A stretch of DNA of 64,000 nucleotides from Rhodosorus marinus (lineage: Eukaryota; Rhodophyta; Stylonematophyceae; Stylonematales; Stylonemataceae): positions 1,922,001 through 1,986,000 of the forward strand of contig JAMWBK010000004.1 of assembly GCA_029953675.1 (NCBI GenBank), written 5' to 3'. Of the stretch, positions 11,021-22,474 are shown piece by piece. Each line of letters begins with the position of its first letter. The stretch's first letter is position 1. Under the pieces are notes generated by a model. That model saw only the letters and a program-made list of their open reading frames with translations, was not told the DNA's origin and searched no databases. A program made the translations under genes and the position numbers.

Positions 11021-13062
11021 ATGTCAAGGAAGGGGAGAAAGGGAAAGCAACCGAAGGCATCGAAGAAGAAGAAGGAAGTTAGTGAAGGAAAGGGGAAGCC
11101 AGCGAAAGGAGGAAAGCTTCCGTATGAGAGTGAAGACGTGGTTGGAGGAGTACCGAGGTCGTTGATGAACCTTGGGAACACTTGGTGAGTGTTTTTTGTT
11201 TTCCTTTTGCCTGCTTAATGTACAGGCGTACGCTTGTGCCTGTATGGTCGGGTCGTTTTTTGCTTTAGCATTGTGGACTGGAAAGATTTTCTTGTCGTTG
11301 TGTTGTTGTCTTTGTACAAGAATACGAGGAGGAATACGTGCTCTGCAGGCAGAATTGCCCAACTGACAAGCTTCTGAATTTTTTTTTTTTGAACCAGTTT
11401 TTTCAACTCAGTGCTGCAGAGTTTGATGAGTCTGAGCTCCTTTCGGGATGTGTTTACAGATAATTCACAATTGGCAGAGGGTAGACTGACTCTGAGTTTT
11501 CTGGACTTTGTGAGCGCATTGAAGTCCGATAAGAAGAGCAATGGAGCGGTAAATCCAGGAAAACTGCTCAAGGAGATTGGGGGCCTAAATCCTCGGTTCA
11601 AGGAGAGAACTCAAGAAGATTCACACGAACTGTTCCGTACATTAGTGAACGGGCTCATCGATGAAGAGAGGTGAGCGTGAAATCCAAACGGACAGGCAAT
11701 ATAGGGATTCTACGTGCTTGATCGTGAAGAACTAACTGAAACCGAGACTGGGTTTCTGTTGTTTTCGTCGTCAGGTCCGGCAGTGATGAAAGCAGTAGCA
11801 CCGGGGACTCGAACGGTTCGACAGTCTCGTACATCGAGGGCTTGTTTCAAGGAACGCTGTGCAGCACTGTGCTCTGCACCGAATGCGGAAGCAAGTCTAC
11901 TGTTCGTGAGCCCTTCCTGGATCTAACCGTTGCCTTGTCATCCGCAAAAGGCGTAGGGAGTACGAACGCAGCTAGATCCCCTCCGGCCCAGCCCAGGAAT
12001 ACAGAAACGGAAGTCTCCACGTCAAAACATCAGAAGAAGAAGAAGAAGAAGAAGGAGAAAGTCAAGAAGAAGGAGAAAGTCAAGCATCGGAAAGGAATGA
12101 AGTATGCTTCGCTTGACAATGGTTCCGATCACGACCTCCTTCCGTCACCAGTAGCTGAAGAAGGGGAGGAAGACCCATCCCGAGCTGAAGCAAGTGATGC
12201 CGATATAGGCTCATTGTTCAATATTTTTGAGCCGGAAGAGGGAGAAGCGAAGGAGGAGGAAGCTGAGGATACCCTGCTCCCCTCATTGTTCGAAGAACAA
12301 GACGACACTGAAAGTTTGTACGGAGATCTTGAAGACATCAGCCTCGAGACGGACTCTAAAGGCAGGATTCTCTCGGACGACATCCTCGCCCCTCTTCAAG
12401 AATGCCTCTCAAGGTTCTTGGATAGTGAGATCATGGACGGAGATAACAAGTTGATATGCGAGGCCTGCACGAAGCGAGAGCAGAAGGATTTCAGGAAGAG
12501 CATCCCGCGAGAAACTCGTTCCAGGTCTTCTTCAGAATCAGAGAAAACACGTGAGACGTTTTCGGATTGTTCTGATACCACTTTGGGTAGTTCAAAGTCC
12601 CTGAAAGAAAAGGCTGAGAGCACAGATAGTGAAGACACCATTGACAGGGACAAGACGACGCCCACTGCGGAGACAACTGTCAAGCCAGTATACACGAAAG
12701 CAACGAAGACTTTCAGTTTGGAGAGTATTCCCGAGAATCTGGTCCTACAGTTGAACAGATTTTATCAGCATAGCTTGCTCGGAGCGATGAAGAAGGTCAC
12801 TGGATTTTGTGAATTTCCTTTTGTGCTGGACATGAGTCCTTTCACTAACAAAGGTGGAGATCAGGAGTACCGCTTAGCTGCGTTGATATGTCATTCTGGG
12901 ACCATGCGATCTGGGCACTATATCGCCTACGTTCGCAGAGAGAGTGCCGAAGGTGAACTGTGGTTTTATTGTAGCGATTCCAACATCAAACTTGTGAACG
13001 AAAGCGAAGTTTTAGAGTCAAGGCCGTATATGTTCTTCTACGAGCTTCTCACCTACTCTTGA
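11021..13062 (+). CDS. Ubiquitin-specific protease, USP16/USP45-like
   Basis: A cysteine deubiquitinase of 574 residues, from exons 11021-11184, 11398-11670 and 11775-13062 (introns of 213 and 104 b). The N-terminus is Lys/Gly-rich and could serve as a nuclear localisation signal. The Cys box NLGNTCFFNSVLQS contains the catalytic Cys55, and intron 1 splits that codon (TG|T). The His box is SGTMRSGHYIAYV with His527. Between the boxes lie the USP finger elements CTECGSKS and CEACTKRE, plus a long insertion with a Lys run and acidic Ser/Glu-rich stretches, as in USP16/USP45. No zinc-finger UBP domain is present at the N-terminus, unlike animal USP16. The likely substrate class (histone H2A or repair factors) can only be guessed from the family. 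Confidence 0.9.
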
Positions 13063-13590
13063 GAGCTGCCCTCACGGCGATATTTTTGTTTTGCCCCCCG
13101 GCACGCCCCTGGCGTATCTGATTCCTTACTACCTTCAATGAACGGTGAGCACCGAGCTGGCAGCAAGTGGTGAATGGGTGATTCACCGGTGGATGCGGTT
13201 GGAGCCTGCTTAGGACTAATAGTCTTAATTCAACTATTTATTTCTACTTGACGGTCCGCGATTAAGCTTCCGTTGAAGAAGCTCAATGTTGTGGGCTGAG
13301 TTTATTAAAACTGTAAAGTTTGGGTAGTCTGAGCTGCCGTATGGAGCACGTGGTACACTTTCTGACTCCAGCGCTCAAAGAGAATCATGTATTGCGCGTA
13401 GTCAAGGATTTCTTCGTTCTTCTTTTCCGTTTGTTGAAACTACCAATGGGAGGAGGGATTCAAAACGGGTGGGAATGCTCGGCGGTTTTTTCAAGCCGGA
13501 CTGGAAAGCAGCTTTGTTCCGTATCTCCAATACTTCAGTGTTTTATTCTATTGCACATTCCTATACAACAGGGGTCGATCCTTGACCTTA
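13063..13590. other. Convergent spacer between USP and SSB genes
   Basis: This spacer holds the 3' ends of two genes that point toward each other. I see no gene of its own; an open frame that enters it from the right on the plus strand is antisense to the SSB gene. Confidence 0.5.
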
Positions 13591-14688
13591 TCAAAACGGA
13601 TCCTCCTCTGGGAGCTCATCAGATCGATAATCCGCTTTCGAGGAGTCGCTCTTCTTCGATGAGGAATTTTCTCCCCAGTTCGTGCTCATGTTCGAAAACC
13701 CTCCCTTCTTCCTGGGCATTAGCCCGCCTCTCGTTCCTCTCGCGAAGCTGTCATCTGGTAAATTTTGGGGCACGTTAACCTCATCTCTCCCCTCACTCGC
13801 TGTCCTATCAGCCGAATAGCCTGACTTGTACGGTTCCGGCGTGTCCGGTGCGTTTGAAGCCACCCAGGAGCTTGTGGAAGAGCCAGAACTATCAGAGCTC
13901 GAGTCCGATGGCATCTTGGGAGGCTTGAAATAGTACTCATTCTCCTCAGAAAATTTTGTTCCGGGGGCGTATTGCTGATTGCTCGAATTTCCTGAAGGGC
14001 TCGATGGGTTCCTCGGAGGTTTAAAATAATAATTGTCTTGTCCGGAAGAACTCGGTTCCTTTCTATCCTGAGGCCCATCCCAGGTTGAATCAGGAGATGT
14101 TGGGTAGAGCGAACCCGAACCTCTCGTCTGCATGTCCTCCGGATATGAGTTGGCGTCGTTTGTGTACATTCTGTTTCTGTCCAGGATTTTCAGCGTATTC
14201 GCAGTAATTTCCACACTGAAAAATTCCTCCCCTTCCTTCTCCCAAGTCCCGAGAGTCGGTGCACCCTCTATACCAACCAAGGTTCCTTCTTTAAAACTCT
14301 TCTCGACCAACTCAGCGTCAAACCTGAAAGCCAGTATCGTAAAGTAGTCATTCCCTGGTGACGCGGGATAGTTCCTCTGAACACAGAGCTTGAACTTTGC
14401 CACTTTCATTGTCGGCGTCGTTCGAACGTCGGGAGGAGATGCTACATATCCAACCATCGTCACAGTATTGATATCCGGCATGCCTAGCCATGACCCATCA
14501 TCGTCCACAACCATATCAAAAACATCATCAAACTCATTCACTCCGTCTCCCTCACCCCCCGCAGGTGCCTCTTCCTTACCTCCTTCCAGTCGAACCACGC
14601 TATGCCTCCACCTGCGTGCCCTACCACACCCAACTAACCTACTCCACCTCCCGTTAACTGGCACTCCATTCCCAACGAACGCAAACAT
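13591..14688 (-). CDS. Organellar single-stranded DNA-binding protein (bacterial-type SSB)
   Basis: An intronless frame of 365 residues. The first ATG is at 14688, and the leader is Arg-rich and acid-poor (RWSRLVGCGRARRWRHS), like an organelle transit peptide. An OB-fold SSB domain spans about residues 73-175; it starts INTVTMVGYVASPPDVR, continues VAKFKLCVQRNY, and includes DYFTILAFRFDAELVEK and GTLVGIEGAP. The long C-terminal half is low-complexity (Ser, Pro, Asn, Gly). It contains two near-identical motifs, YYFKPPRNPS and YYFKPPKMPS, reminiscent of the repeated motifs of plant OSB proteins. It ends DELPEEDPF, an acidic tip with a terminal Phe like the partner-binding tail of bacterial SSB (DDDIPF). 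Plastid and mitochondrial location cannot be separated from sequence alone. Confidence 0.85.
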   Translation of the reverse strand: MFAFVGNGVPVNGRWSRLVGCGRARRWRHSVVRLEGGKEEAPAGGEGDGVNEFDDVFDMVVDDDGSWLGMPDINTVTMVGYVASPPDVRTTPTMKVAKFKLCVQRNYPASPGNDYFTILAFRFDAELVEKSFKEGTLVGIEGAPTLGTWEKEGEEFFSVEITANTLKILDRNRMYTNDANSYPEDMQTRGSGSLYPTSPDSTWDGPQDRKEPSSSGQDNYYFKPPRNPSSPSGNSSNQQYAPGTKFSEENEYYFKPPKMPSDSSSDSSGSSTSSWVASNAPDTPEPYKSGYSADRTASEGRDEVNVPQNLPDDSFARGTRGGLMPRKKGGFSNMSTNWGENSSSKKSDSSKADYRSDELPEEDPF

Positions 14689-16509
14689 CGTTTTCAGAAA
14701 GAAAAAAAACACACAACTCCTCCCCCTCTCCCCCTCCAAAAACTTGCACCTCCCTCACTCCCTTTCGCCTCAACTGAATTAGTTTTCTCAAGCTAATAAC
14801 ACAATCACCCCCTCCTCCTCCCAGAAGCTTTCCCCCTCCCACATACTCTTCTCCTTTACAACAGAGTTCGCCTCTTCTTCTTTCTCCACTCAGAAATTCC
14901 GTTCCACATTGACAAAAATGCTTCCAGCTCTCGCACGACAGCTACACAACTCGATCCATTTCCGCCTTCAAAGCTGTGAATGACCATGAAGAAAGTCTTC
15001 TTATCCATTTTCCTGTCGAGAGCGAGTTCCATGAGAGATGTACTCTGCTCATCAGGAGGCACAAGCCGTATGACAACTCGTATAGAAACTTTAAAACCCA
15101 AGTTGAGGCGGTCGGGATAGAAGCTGGTTACGAGGCTCATCAGCCCCCGGGAGAAATGTTAGGTCAAAAGGATTGTATGGGAAAATGACCAAAACCCATG
15201 TCGAGGTGCACAGGATCGAACCTAGTTGCGAGGCTCATCCGCCATCAGGAGAAACGTTAGGTCAAAGCCCCCGGGCGGGAAAAGACTGGACTTCAATGAA
15301 AGTAGATGACAACTGAAAGTCTAACAACTGCAACCACGGTCCGTCCAAGAAGGCCGAAACCCGCTGCCGGAGAGGATCCAAACATGGTTGCGTGAAGATG
15401 CCTAAGTGACCTTTGTCATTAAAGCTCCATTGCTGGAAGTCCTGGACATTTAGATGATCCAGAGAGCTTCCTAAATGCCCCGGGCCAACTGTTAAGACCC
15501 GACTGCTTTCCCATCCCGTCGCTAAGAAGCGCACAGTGTTCGGCTTCGCCTCGTCAACCTGCTCATCCACGATTCAATCATTTTAAAAGTCATGTACTTT
15601 TTTATTTGTATTATTAATACTATTGTCGAGATTTCAATATCATATAGTTGAGTAAAATGGTTTGTTTTCTGATTCGACTGGATTGATATATTTTGTTTAG
15701 TTTACATATTTATGAACATGTGGAGAGAACGGATATACTATTGGCTGTAGTAAATATGTTTAGATTATATTTTTGGAGATGTGGAGTCGTATGGAAAAAA
15801 TGGTCTTGTTCGTTGATGAAGTTCCGGAGGGCTGGAGGGCATTCTCGACGTTTTGATCATGATACCTGGCATGTGAGCGCTGAATTCTTTAACCATCGCT
15901 TTCCTCTTCTCAGATGTATTGCCTAGTAAGGGTTCCTGAACATTGTCCGTATCGGTGCCCTCCTCCACCGAGGCGAGGGCCACCGTTGGTGGTTTGACAA
16001 AGTTTGACAAAGGGACTGATTCTCAATGATTGCTGAGCGGCTAAATGTGGTGCTTTGTAAGGTAGCTATGAGCCCATATCCAGTCCATCAAGAGCACCAA
16101 TGCTCAACCAGCTGGACAGCAAGCTTGGCACCCGAAAAAGCGCCCGCCTCCGGAGCCGGCCGCTTTCCGAGAAACAGGCGGCGGATGAAACATTCTGGCG
16201 CTCCTCTTTCCATCTAAACTAGCTCCAGTTGATCAGTCTCCGCTGTGCTTACCAAATTGGAGCAGCTTGCATGAACTTATAGACTATCCTCAATCCAAAC
16301 ATTCCTGGAGGTGCCCGTCGCCCTCCGAATAAGCACAGGCGCTACTAACCGTTCTGTCAACACGAATGATTGGCGATGGTGCGAGCCCGGAGCGACGCTT
16401 GCGAGAGGAAGAAAGCGTTTTGGTGAGCTGAAGGGGTAGCAGTATAAGCTCATAGGTTTTTTCTACTGGAGTAACTGTTTTGCCAGTGCTCTGGAAATTT
16501 TGAGCAGCG
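14689..16509. other. Spacer with a tandem repeat, between SSB and C1D genes
   Basis: This region begins with a C-rich, G-poor plus strand (about 14690-14880), fitting the promoter of the minus-strand SSB gene. It holds the tandem repeat at 15095-15290. Short open frames (for example 15262-15570 minus and 15765-16010 minus) do not resemble known proteins and lack convincing splice partners. Confidence 0.45.
15095..15290. repeat. Imperfect tandem repeat, about 97-base period, two units
   Basis: AAACCCAAGTTGAGG at 15095 is matched by AAACCCATGTCGAGG at 15192. Both units continue to AGGCTCATC, then GGAGAAA(T/C)GTTAGGTCAAA. The units have diverged noticeably, so the duplication is not recent. Confidence 0.75.
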
Positions 16510-17079
16510 ATGGCTGAGGACTCGCTGGCGGAAGGTGTGAGAACAAGCTTACAACGGTTTTCAGAAACATTGGATACCGTTGAGAAGAGCTTGAAGCCTG
16601 TGCTTGAGCTAGTTCAGGACGAAGAGGAAATTGAGAAAATGCCTGCAGCGGACAAAGCTCGGGCTCATATCGCGTTGTCTTACGCTGCCAACTCTCTCTT
16701 CTACTTGTAATCATTGGAGCATTGAAACTGAACCGCCTGAGATTTTGTTTTGTTTTGAGGTTCCTGCCGTGACTAACTGTATACCACCGTACTAAATTGG
16801 AACAGGTACTTGAAAACTCAAGGAATGGACCCATCTCAGCATCCCGTGCGGGAAGAGTTGGAGCGGGTAAAGCAGGCTTTTATAAAGCTATCGAAAGCAA
16901 CAAAGGCTGATGCGGAGGTCAAAGGAGACCTCGCATCTAAAAGCAAGCTGAACATGGAAGCTGGAGCCAGAGTGATTGCTGCCAATATCGATGGTAACAA
17001 AGGGTTGAAGCGGAGCATTAAAGAAGCTGGAAAGAGCAATCAGAAACGAAAGAAATCAAAGAAGAGGAAATCAACCTGA
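16510..17079 (+). CDS. C1D/LRP1 exosome cofactor
   Basis: A nuclear RNA-exosome cofactor of the Sas10/C1D family, which works with Rrp6/EXOSC10 in rRNA and small-RNA processing. Exons 16510-16706 and 16806-17079 (intron of 99 b) give 156 residues, close to the family norm of about 140-200. The diagnostic run is AHIALSYAANSLFYLYLKTQ followed by GMDPSQHPVREELERVK, with the intron falling inside Leu66 (TT|G). The first half is an amphipathic helical bundle. The tail is strongly basic and ends KKSKKRKST, as expected for an RNA-contacting nucleolar protein. The start is the first ATG in frame. Confidence 0.93.
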
Positions 17080-18315
17080 ACCAGGGAACGACTTCCTCGC
17101 TTTCTAGTGAGCGTGTTCGCGATGAAAATCTCTGTACATACGTTTTGTAGAATAACGGGTTGAGGATCTTCTCCAGAAAAACAGATCGCATTGGGAATTA
17201 ACCGCTGCGCTGAGACACGAGCTGGTGGTTTCTTTTCGTTGAGTAAGACTTCCTGGAGAAGAAACCAAGCTGGAAATGCAGATTATTCACAACTAATCAG
17301 AGACGCTATAAAAGCAAACTGTAAATCGTACGCGCGGTTCCAAGGACACGACAAGGCGCTCGGCCCCATACGTAGACCTCCATCGAGATTTCTTCTCACC
17401 CACTTCTGGACCTGGCAATCTGGAGGATAGTCCCCGTAAACGCGAGTGGTTTCTCAAGTATCACCAGGGTCAAGAGGTGCTGCAGTTTTGTCTACTGGAA
17501 CTGAGCTCTGTTCCTCTGAAGTGGCAGTGTCACTCTGTCCAACCATCGGCTCACACACATTCCACGAGCTTCTCCTCACCGTCTCAAGTTGTGCAATCCA
17601 GGGATGCCATTCGGAACGCTGACAGTGAAATCCATTGAGAAGTCCTTCAGTTTCACCTCCAACACTGCTAGGTGTACACACGGGATGTGACATCTGGTAT
17701 CATGGCACACCAAACGATAGATAGCGCACGGAATTACATACTTGGAGAGTATTGTGTTAGAAGCGGAAGAAAGAGGCCACCTCATCGAGTGGCAATTTAC
17801 GAGGTTTACCGAAGGCCTACTGTTACCATTGCATCTTTTTCTAGCAGAAACTCGTACCTCGCTCTCAGGAGGCAGACCCCTTCACCCTCTCACTACCACA
17901 CGCAGAACTCTCACTAATGCAAAATGCCGACATTGCCGATCAAAAAAAAAGGACGACAACTAAGGACAGCGTGTCATTGCGAAGAATTGACAGTTTGTCC
18001 CCAATACAACCTTGAATTTCAATAGAAAAAGATCATCCGACGTCGACGACGGTTCCGAGGCGCATGAAATTGTGTGTTGAATATAATTTCGAAGAAATAT
18101 GGACAAGCTGTCCTTAGTAAATTTTTTTTTTCGTTTTTGGGTTTAGACGTCGACGATCAGTTTGTGTGGAGTTTTTAGCTCTTTGGGATGGAGGAGAAAG
18201 GATTTGGCTGATGAGGGTTGGATGAGTTGGAGAGGTGTTACTGAGGATTGGAAAGTGGAACGTTTGTGTTTAGGTTGTTTGGGTTTATTTCACACTTCAG
18301 CTGTTCGAAGAAAAG
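17080..18315. other. Spacer between C1D and RPS21 genes
   Basis: No recognisable gene. Weak short frames exist on both strands around 17190-17960 but cannot be assembled. From about 18170 to the RPS21 start the plus strand is G-rich and C-poor (three C in 18181-18260), fitting a promoter or 5' UTR. Confidence 0.45.
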
Positions 18316-18940
18316 ATGGAGAACGACGTTGGTGAGATTGTTGACTTGTATATTCCGAGGAAATGGTGAGTGTGTGTTATATTTGCTAGTCCTTCCTTTT
18401 GTTGTTGGGTTTTTGGTTTCGGTGGGGTGTGTGAGATGGATGCCTCTGGACTAGAGCCCCGCAGCGTTTCTTCGCTCTGTTTTCTTTTACTGTTGAATGC
18501 TTTGGGTGTGCGTGCGGAGATGGCTTTGATGTAGTTCGGTTTTTCCCGTTCAGTTTTGTTTCGCGTGTTTGGGTTTGTGGTCTTGATTCGGGAGGGTGAA
18601 CGCTTTTCTGTGTTTTTTCAATTTCCAAGCTCGCTTTCTATATTGGGTACTCGGAGGTTTATGCTCCACACATGATGTTTTATCTTTTTACAAGTCGCTA
18701 ACAGAAAACTCGTTTTCTTTTTGGTTGAATCGTAGCTCCGCTACCAACAGACCGCTGACCGCTAAGGATCACGCGTCGGTGCAGATCAACATCGGCAAGG
18801 TTAACGAAGATGGGTTGTACACTGGAGAGTTTGAGACAGTTGCAATTTCGGGTTTCGTGAGAGGAAAGGGCCTCGCCGACGATGCCTTGAACAGGATTGT
18901 TGACTCGAAAGGATTGCTCGACGACATCAAGAAGAAATAA
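18316..18940 (+). CDS. RPS21: 40S ribosomal protein eS21
   Basis: A cytosolic small-subunit ribosomal protein of 84 residues; human RPS21 has 83. Exons are 18316-18365 and 18736-18940, with a 370-base intron after 16 codons, in the Cys17 codon (TG|C). The sequence MENDVGEIVDLYIPRKCSAT, followed by NRPLTAKDHASVQINIGKV, matches eS21 along its whole length, as does the Gly/Ala-rich second half with ISGFVRGKG. The early position of a relatively long first intron is common in ribosomal protein genes. The start is fixed by homology. Confidence 0.96.
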
Positions 18941-19798
18941 TTAAAAGGCTCTATAGTTAACAAATGCTCACGCATATTAGCGAGAACCGTACGCTCTACG
19001 CTTCGCCATGAACAAGAAGCCATCAATGACACTAGTTGAGCTTAACGCAATTCGGTTTTCACATGTAACATCGTTGCTCAGTGGTGCCTGAGGCAAGGGA
19101 AGACTGCCAGACTAGTCCTCGACCAATACAACCACAACCTGCTAGTGAACTACGTCGAAGCAGCTTTCTAAGCAGAGTCAAGACCTCGACCTGGTCTAGC
19201 CGATTGATTGGAGACCCAAGTCGATGTCCATAGCCCGATCTAGGCAGTTCATCCATGAACATCAAAAAAGGAAAATACCGTCCTTTTTTATTTGAGAAGT
19301 AAAATGTCACAGGGGTAATATTGCTACAACTTAAAATAGTGCCTGAAAGTTTTTTGAAAGCAATAAAAACGGATTTGAAAAATCTACAGCCCCCTTGCTA
19401 GGAGGGAAGTGTTTAATCTATAATGTACGTCAAACATGATCTAGAATTCTTTTTTCTAGAGACACAATGTGGTGAGGGCTTCGCGATAGGAGCGAAGTGG
19501 AATGGGTTTGAAGGCTGGGGAGGTTGTGCGAAGGCCATGGCAATGCTCTGACAATACAGGATTAGACCCGTCTGAAGATCTTTGCGATGAAAGCTTTGAC
19601 TGCCGCTGAGTGTGGTTTCAAGGGTTGGGGTTGCGCGAGAGACTGACTTTTTTTTTTGTTTTTGTGTATGGTGGGGATCTGGAATCTGTTCGGGATTGGC
19701 GGGTTGGATTAGGGCGGCAGGGTTGGCCTTGGAAGACATAAGAATCTTGTGTGCTTCTTTCGGTCCATTGAAAATTTGAAGAAACGCGAATAATCGGA
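18941..19798. other. Spacer between RPS21 and phosphatase genes
   Basis: No gene is visible. Near 19263-19292 there is a weak inverted repeat (AAAAAAGGA ... TCCTTTTTT). A T run occurs near 19648. The right part is G-rich on the plus strand ahead of the phosphatase start. Confidence 0.45.
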
Positions 19799-20793
<995 letters not shown>

Positions 20794-21056
20794 TATACGA
20801 CCAATGGGACAACAAAACTTCCGTATGCTCATGCTCATGAGCTCTGCAGCCATGACTTGCTGAGTGGTATAGTGAGTATACAGAGCCAGCCTGTGTTCAT
20901 GCAGCGCAATTATAATATAGGATAATCTTTAACTTGGCAAAGCTGCATCCGTACTCTGCTTACATGCAGAACCAGCATGATGTTAACAGCTAAAACAAAA
21001 CTTTTATACGCATTGAACAGTGAGTGAGCAGTGTAGTTATTTTGGTCCCTAAACAG

Positions 21057-22474
21057 TTACTCGTGTAGCTTAGATATGGAGAAAACCCTTATGTTCAAAT
21101 GTTCACATATCTGTCGCGCGATTCTGTACGCCTGAATCGCATTCACAACCGCAGAAATTATCACAACGCCGAAAAGCAGAGGGAGCTCCAAAACAGATTC
21201 AGCGCCGAGCTTAGCGATAACCGCGTTCGCCATTCCAAGGATGAGAGGGAACACCATGAAAGAGAAACTGGGAAGGCTAGGCCGTCCACACAGGTGTGAA
21301 ACAATAACGTATGAGACGACATGCAGGAACGCCAACTCACAAGCCCAGATGAAAAGAAATGGGTAGTTCTCAAGAACGCTTGAGGAAATGGCCCAGCCGA
21401 ACATGGCTACTGTGCATATTGCAAAAGGTATTGATCCGTAAAGAGACTGCAAGCGCGAGGCGAGCAGACAGAACTGTGTTAGCGCTATGATCCAATCAGC
21501 ATTATTCGTTAGCTTCTGAACATGCAATTACCTCATAGAAGATTCTGCTGTCAGACTTCTTTGACTCCTTCAAAATCGCGTAGTAATTGGCAGCAATAGT
21601 CGGCATTGACACAGGCACCACGAAGAAAATAACGCACTTTCCAAGGGGAAGGACCCAAGCAGAAGTGATCTGAATAGGCGTCATCCACAACCCAGTGCCG
21701 AAAATAGCGGAGAACAGATAAAAGCCCTGCATTGTCAGCAATCCTTCGTTTGCGCCATTGATTTCCCGCAGGACTAGCGATCCAGTATAGAATTCCTCAA
21801 TCGTTGCCGTGAAGAACACAGACATTCCGAAGAACCAAATCTGCACGCGTGAAATGGAAGAATGTAAGGTTCAGTACGAAAATTCACAATGAGAACCACG
21901 TCGTGCAAGTAAACTACTGCGAACATATTCATACCAGCAGCAGGGTGTAGATATTATTGCCAAGTCTCAGGGTAGATGCCACTGTGAGACCGGTGATGGC
22001 TACGTTGATTGCGTCACAAGTGTGGTCAAACATGTGTCCCAATGGGCTTGCAGCGCTAGTGCGCCTGGCCTGCCTCCCGTCGAGATTATCCAGAAGCATA
22101 TACATGAAAAGCCCGATGAAATTCAATAAATAGACCCATCCTGGCGCTTCCTCGGACAACGTCGGAGCGTAAAACGACAGGATTATATGCGGAACCAGCA
22201 CGAAGCACAAGCCAATCAAAGTAACGGCGTTTGGTGCCAGCCACATTGGCAACAACTTGACAGCCCGGTCGTACAGCTTTGACATCACATACTTGTAAGT
22301 AATTGACCTATCGCAACCCTTGCCCTTGTAATTACACAGTGCAGTCAGCTCAGACTCTGTAAAACTCTCAGAATATAACAAAGCGTCATGCTTCCTCCTG
22401 CCCGTCCGATTTCGGCTCCCCGAGCGCTTCAGAAGCCCTCGTGATAGCTCATACCCTCCCTTCAGAACATCCAT
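21057..22474 (-). CDS. CDP-alcohol phosphotransferase (choline/ethanolamine phosphotransferase, CEPT/EPT-like)
   Basis: A multi-pass membrane enzyme that transfers phosphocholine or phosphoethanolamine from the CDP-alcohol to diacylglycerol, the last Kennedy-pathway step in the ER/Golgi. Exons are 22474-21935, 21840-21532 and 21446-21057 (introns of 94 and 85 b), giving 412 residues. The acceptor of exon 3 could instead lie about 27 bases upstream, also in frame. The catalytic signature DG-x2-AR-x8-G-x3-D-x3-D is intact from about residue 132 (DGRQARR ... GHMFDHTCD). WLAPNAVTLIGL before it and FYTGSLVLREINGANEGLL after it are family blocks. The C-terminus LNIRVFSI also matches. An upstream in-frame ATG at 22681 would add 69 residues; 22474 was chosen from family length. 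Confidence 0.9.

Noticed and set aside
15180-15240. GGTTCGATCCT on the minus strand, resembling a tRNA B box
   Set aside because: The flanking bases do not pair as a T arm and no acceptor, D or anticodon arms could be drawn. I saw no convincing tRNA anywhere in the window, though a scan by eye can miss one with an intron.
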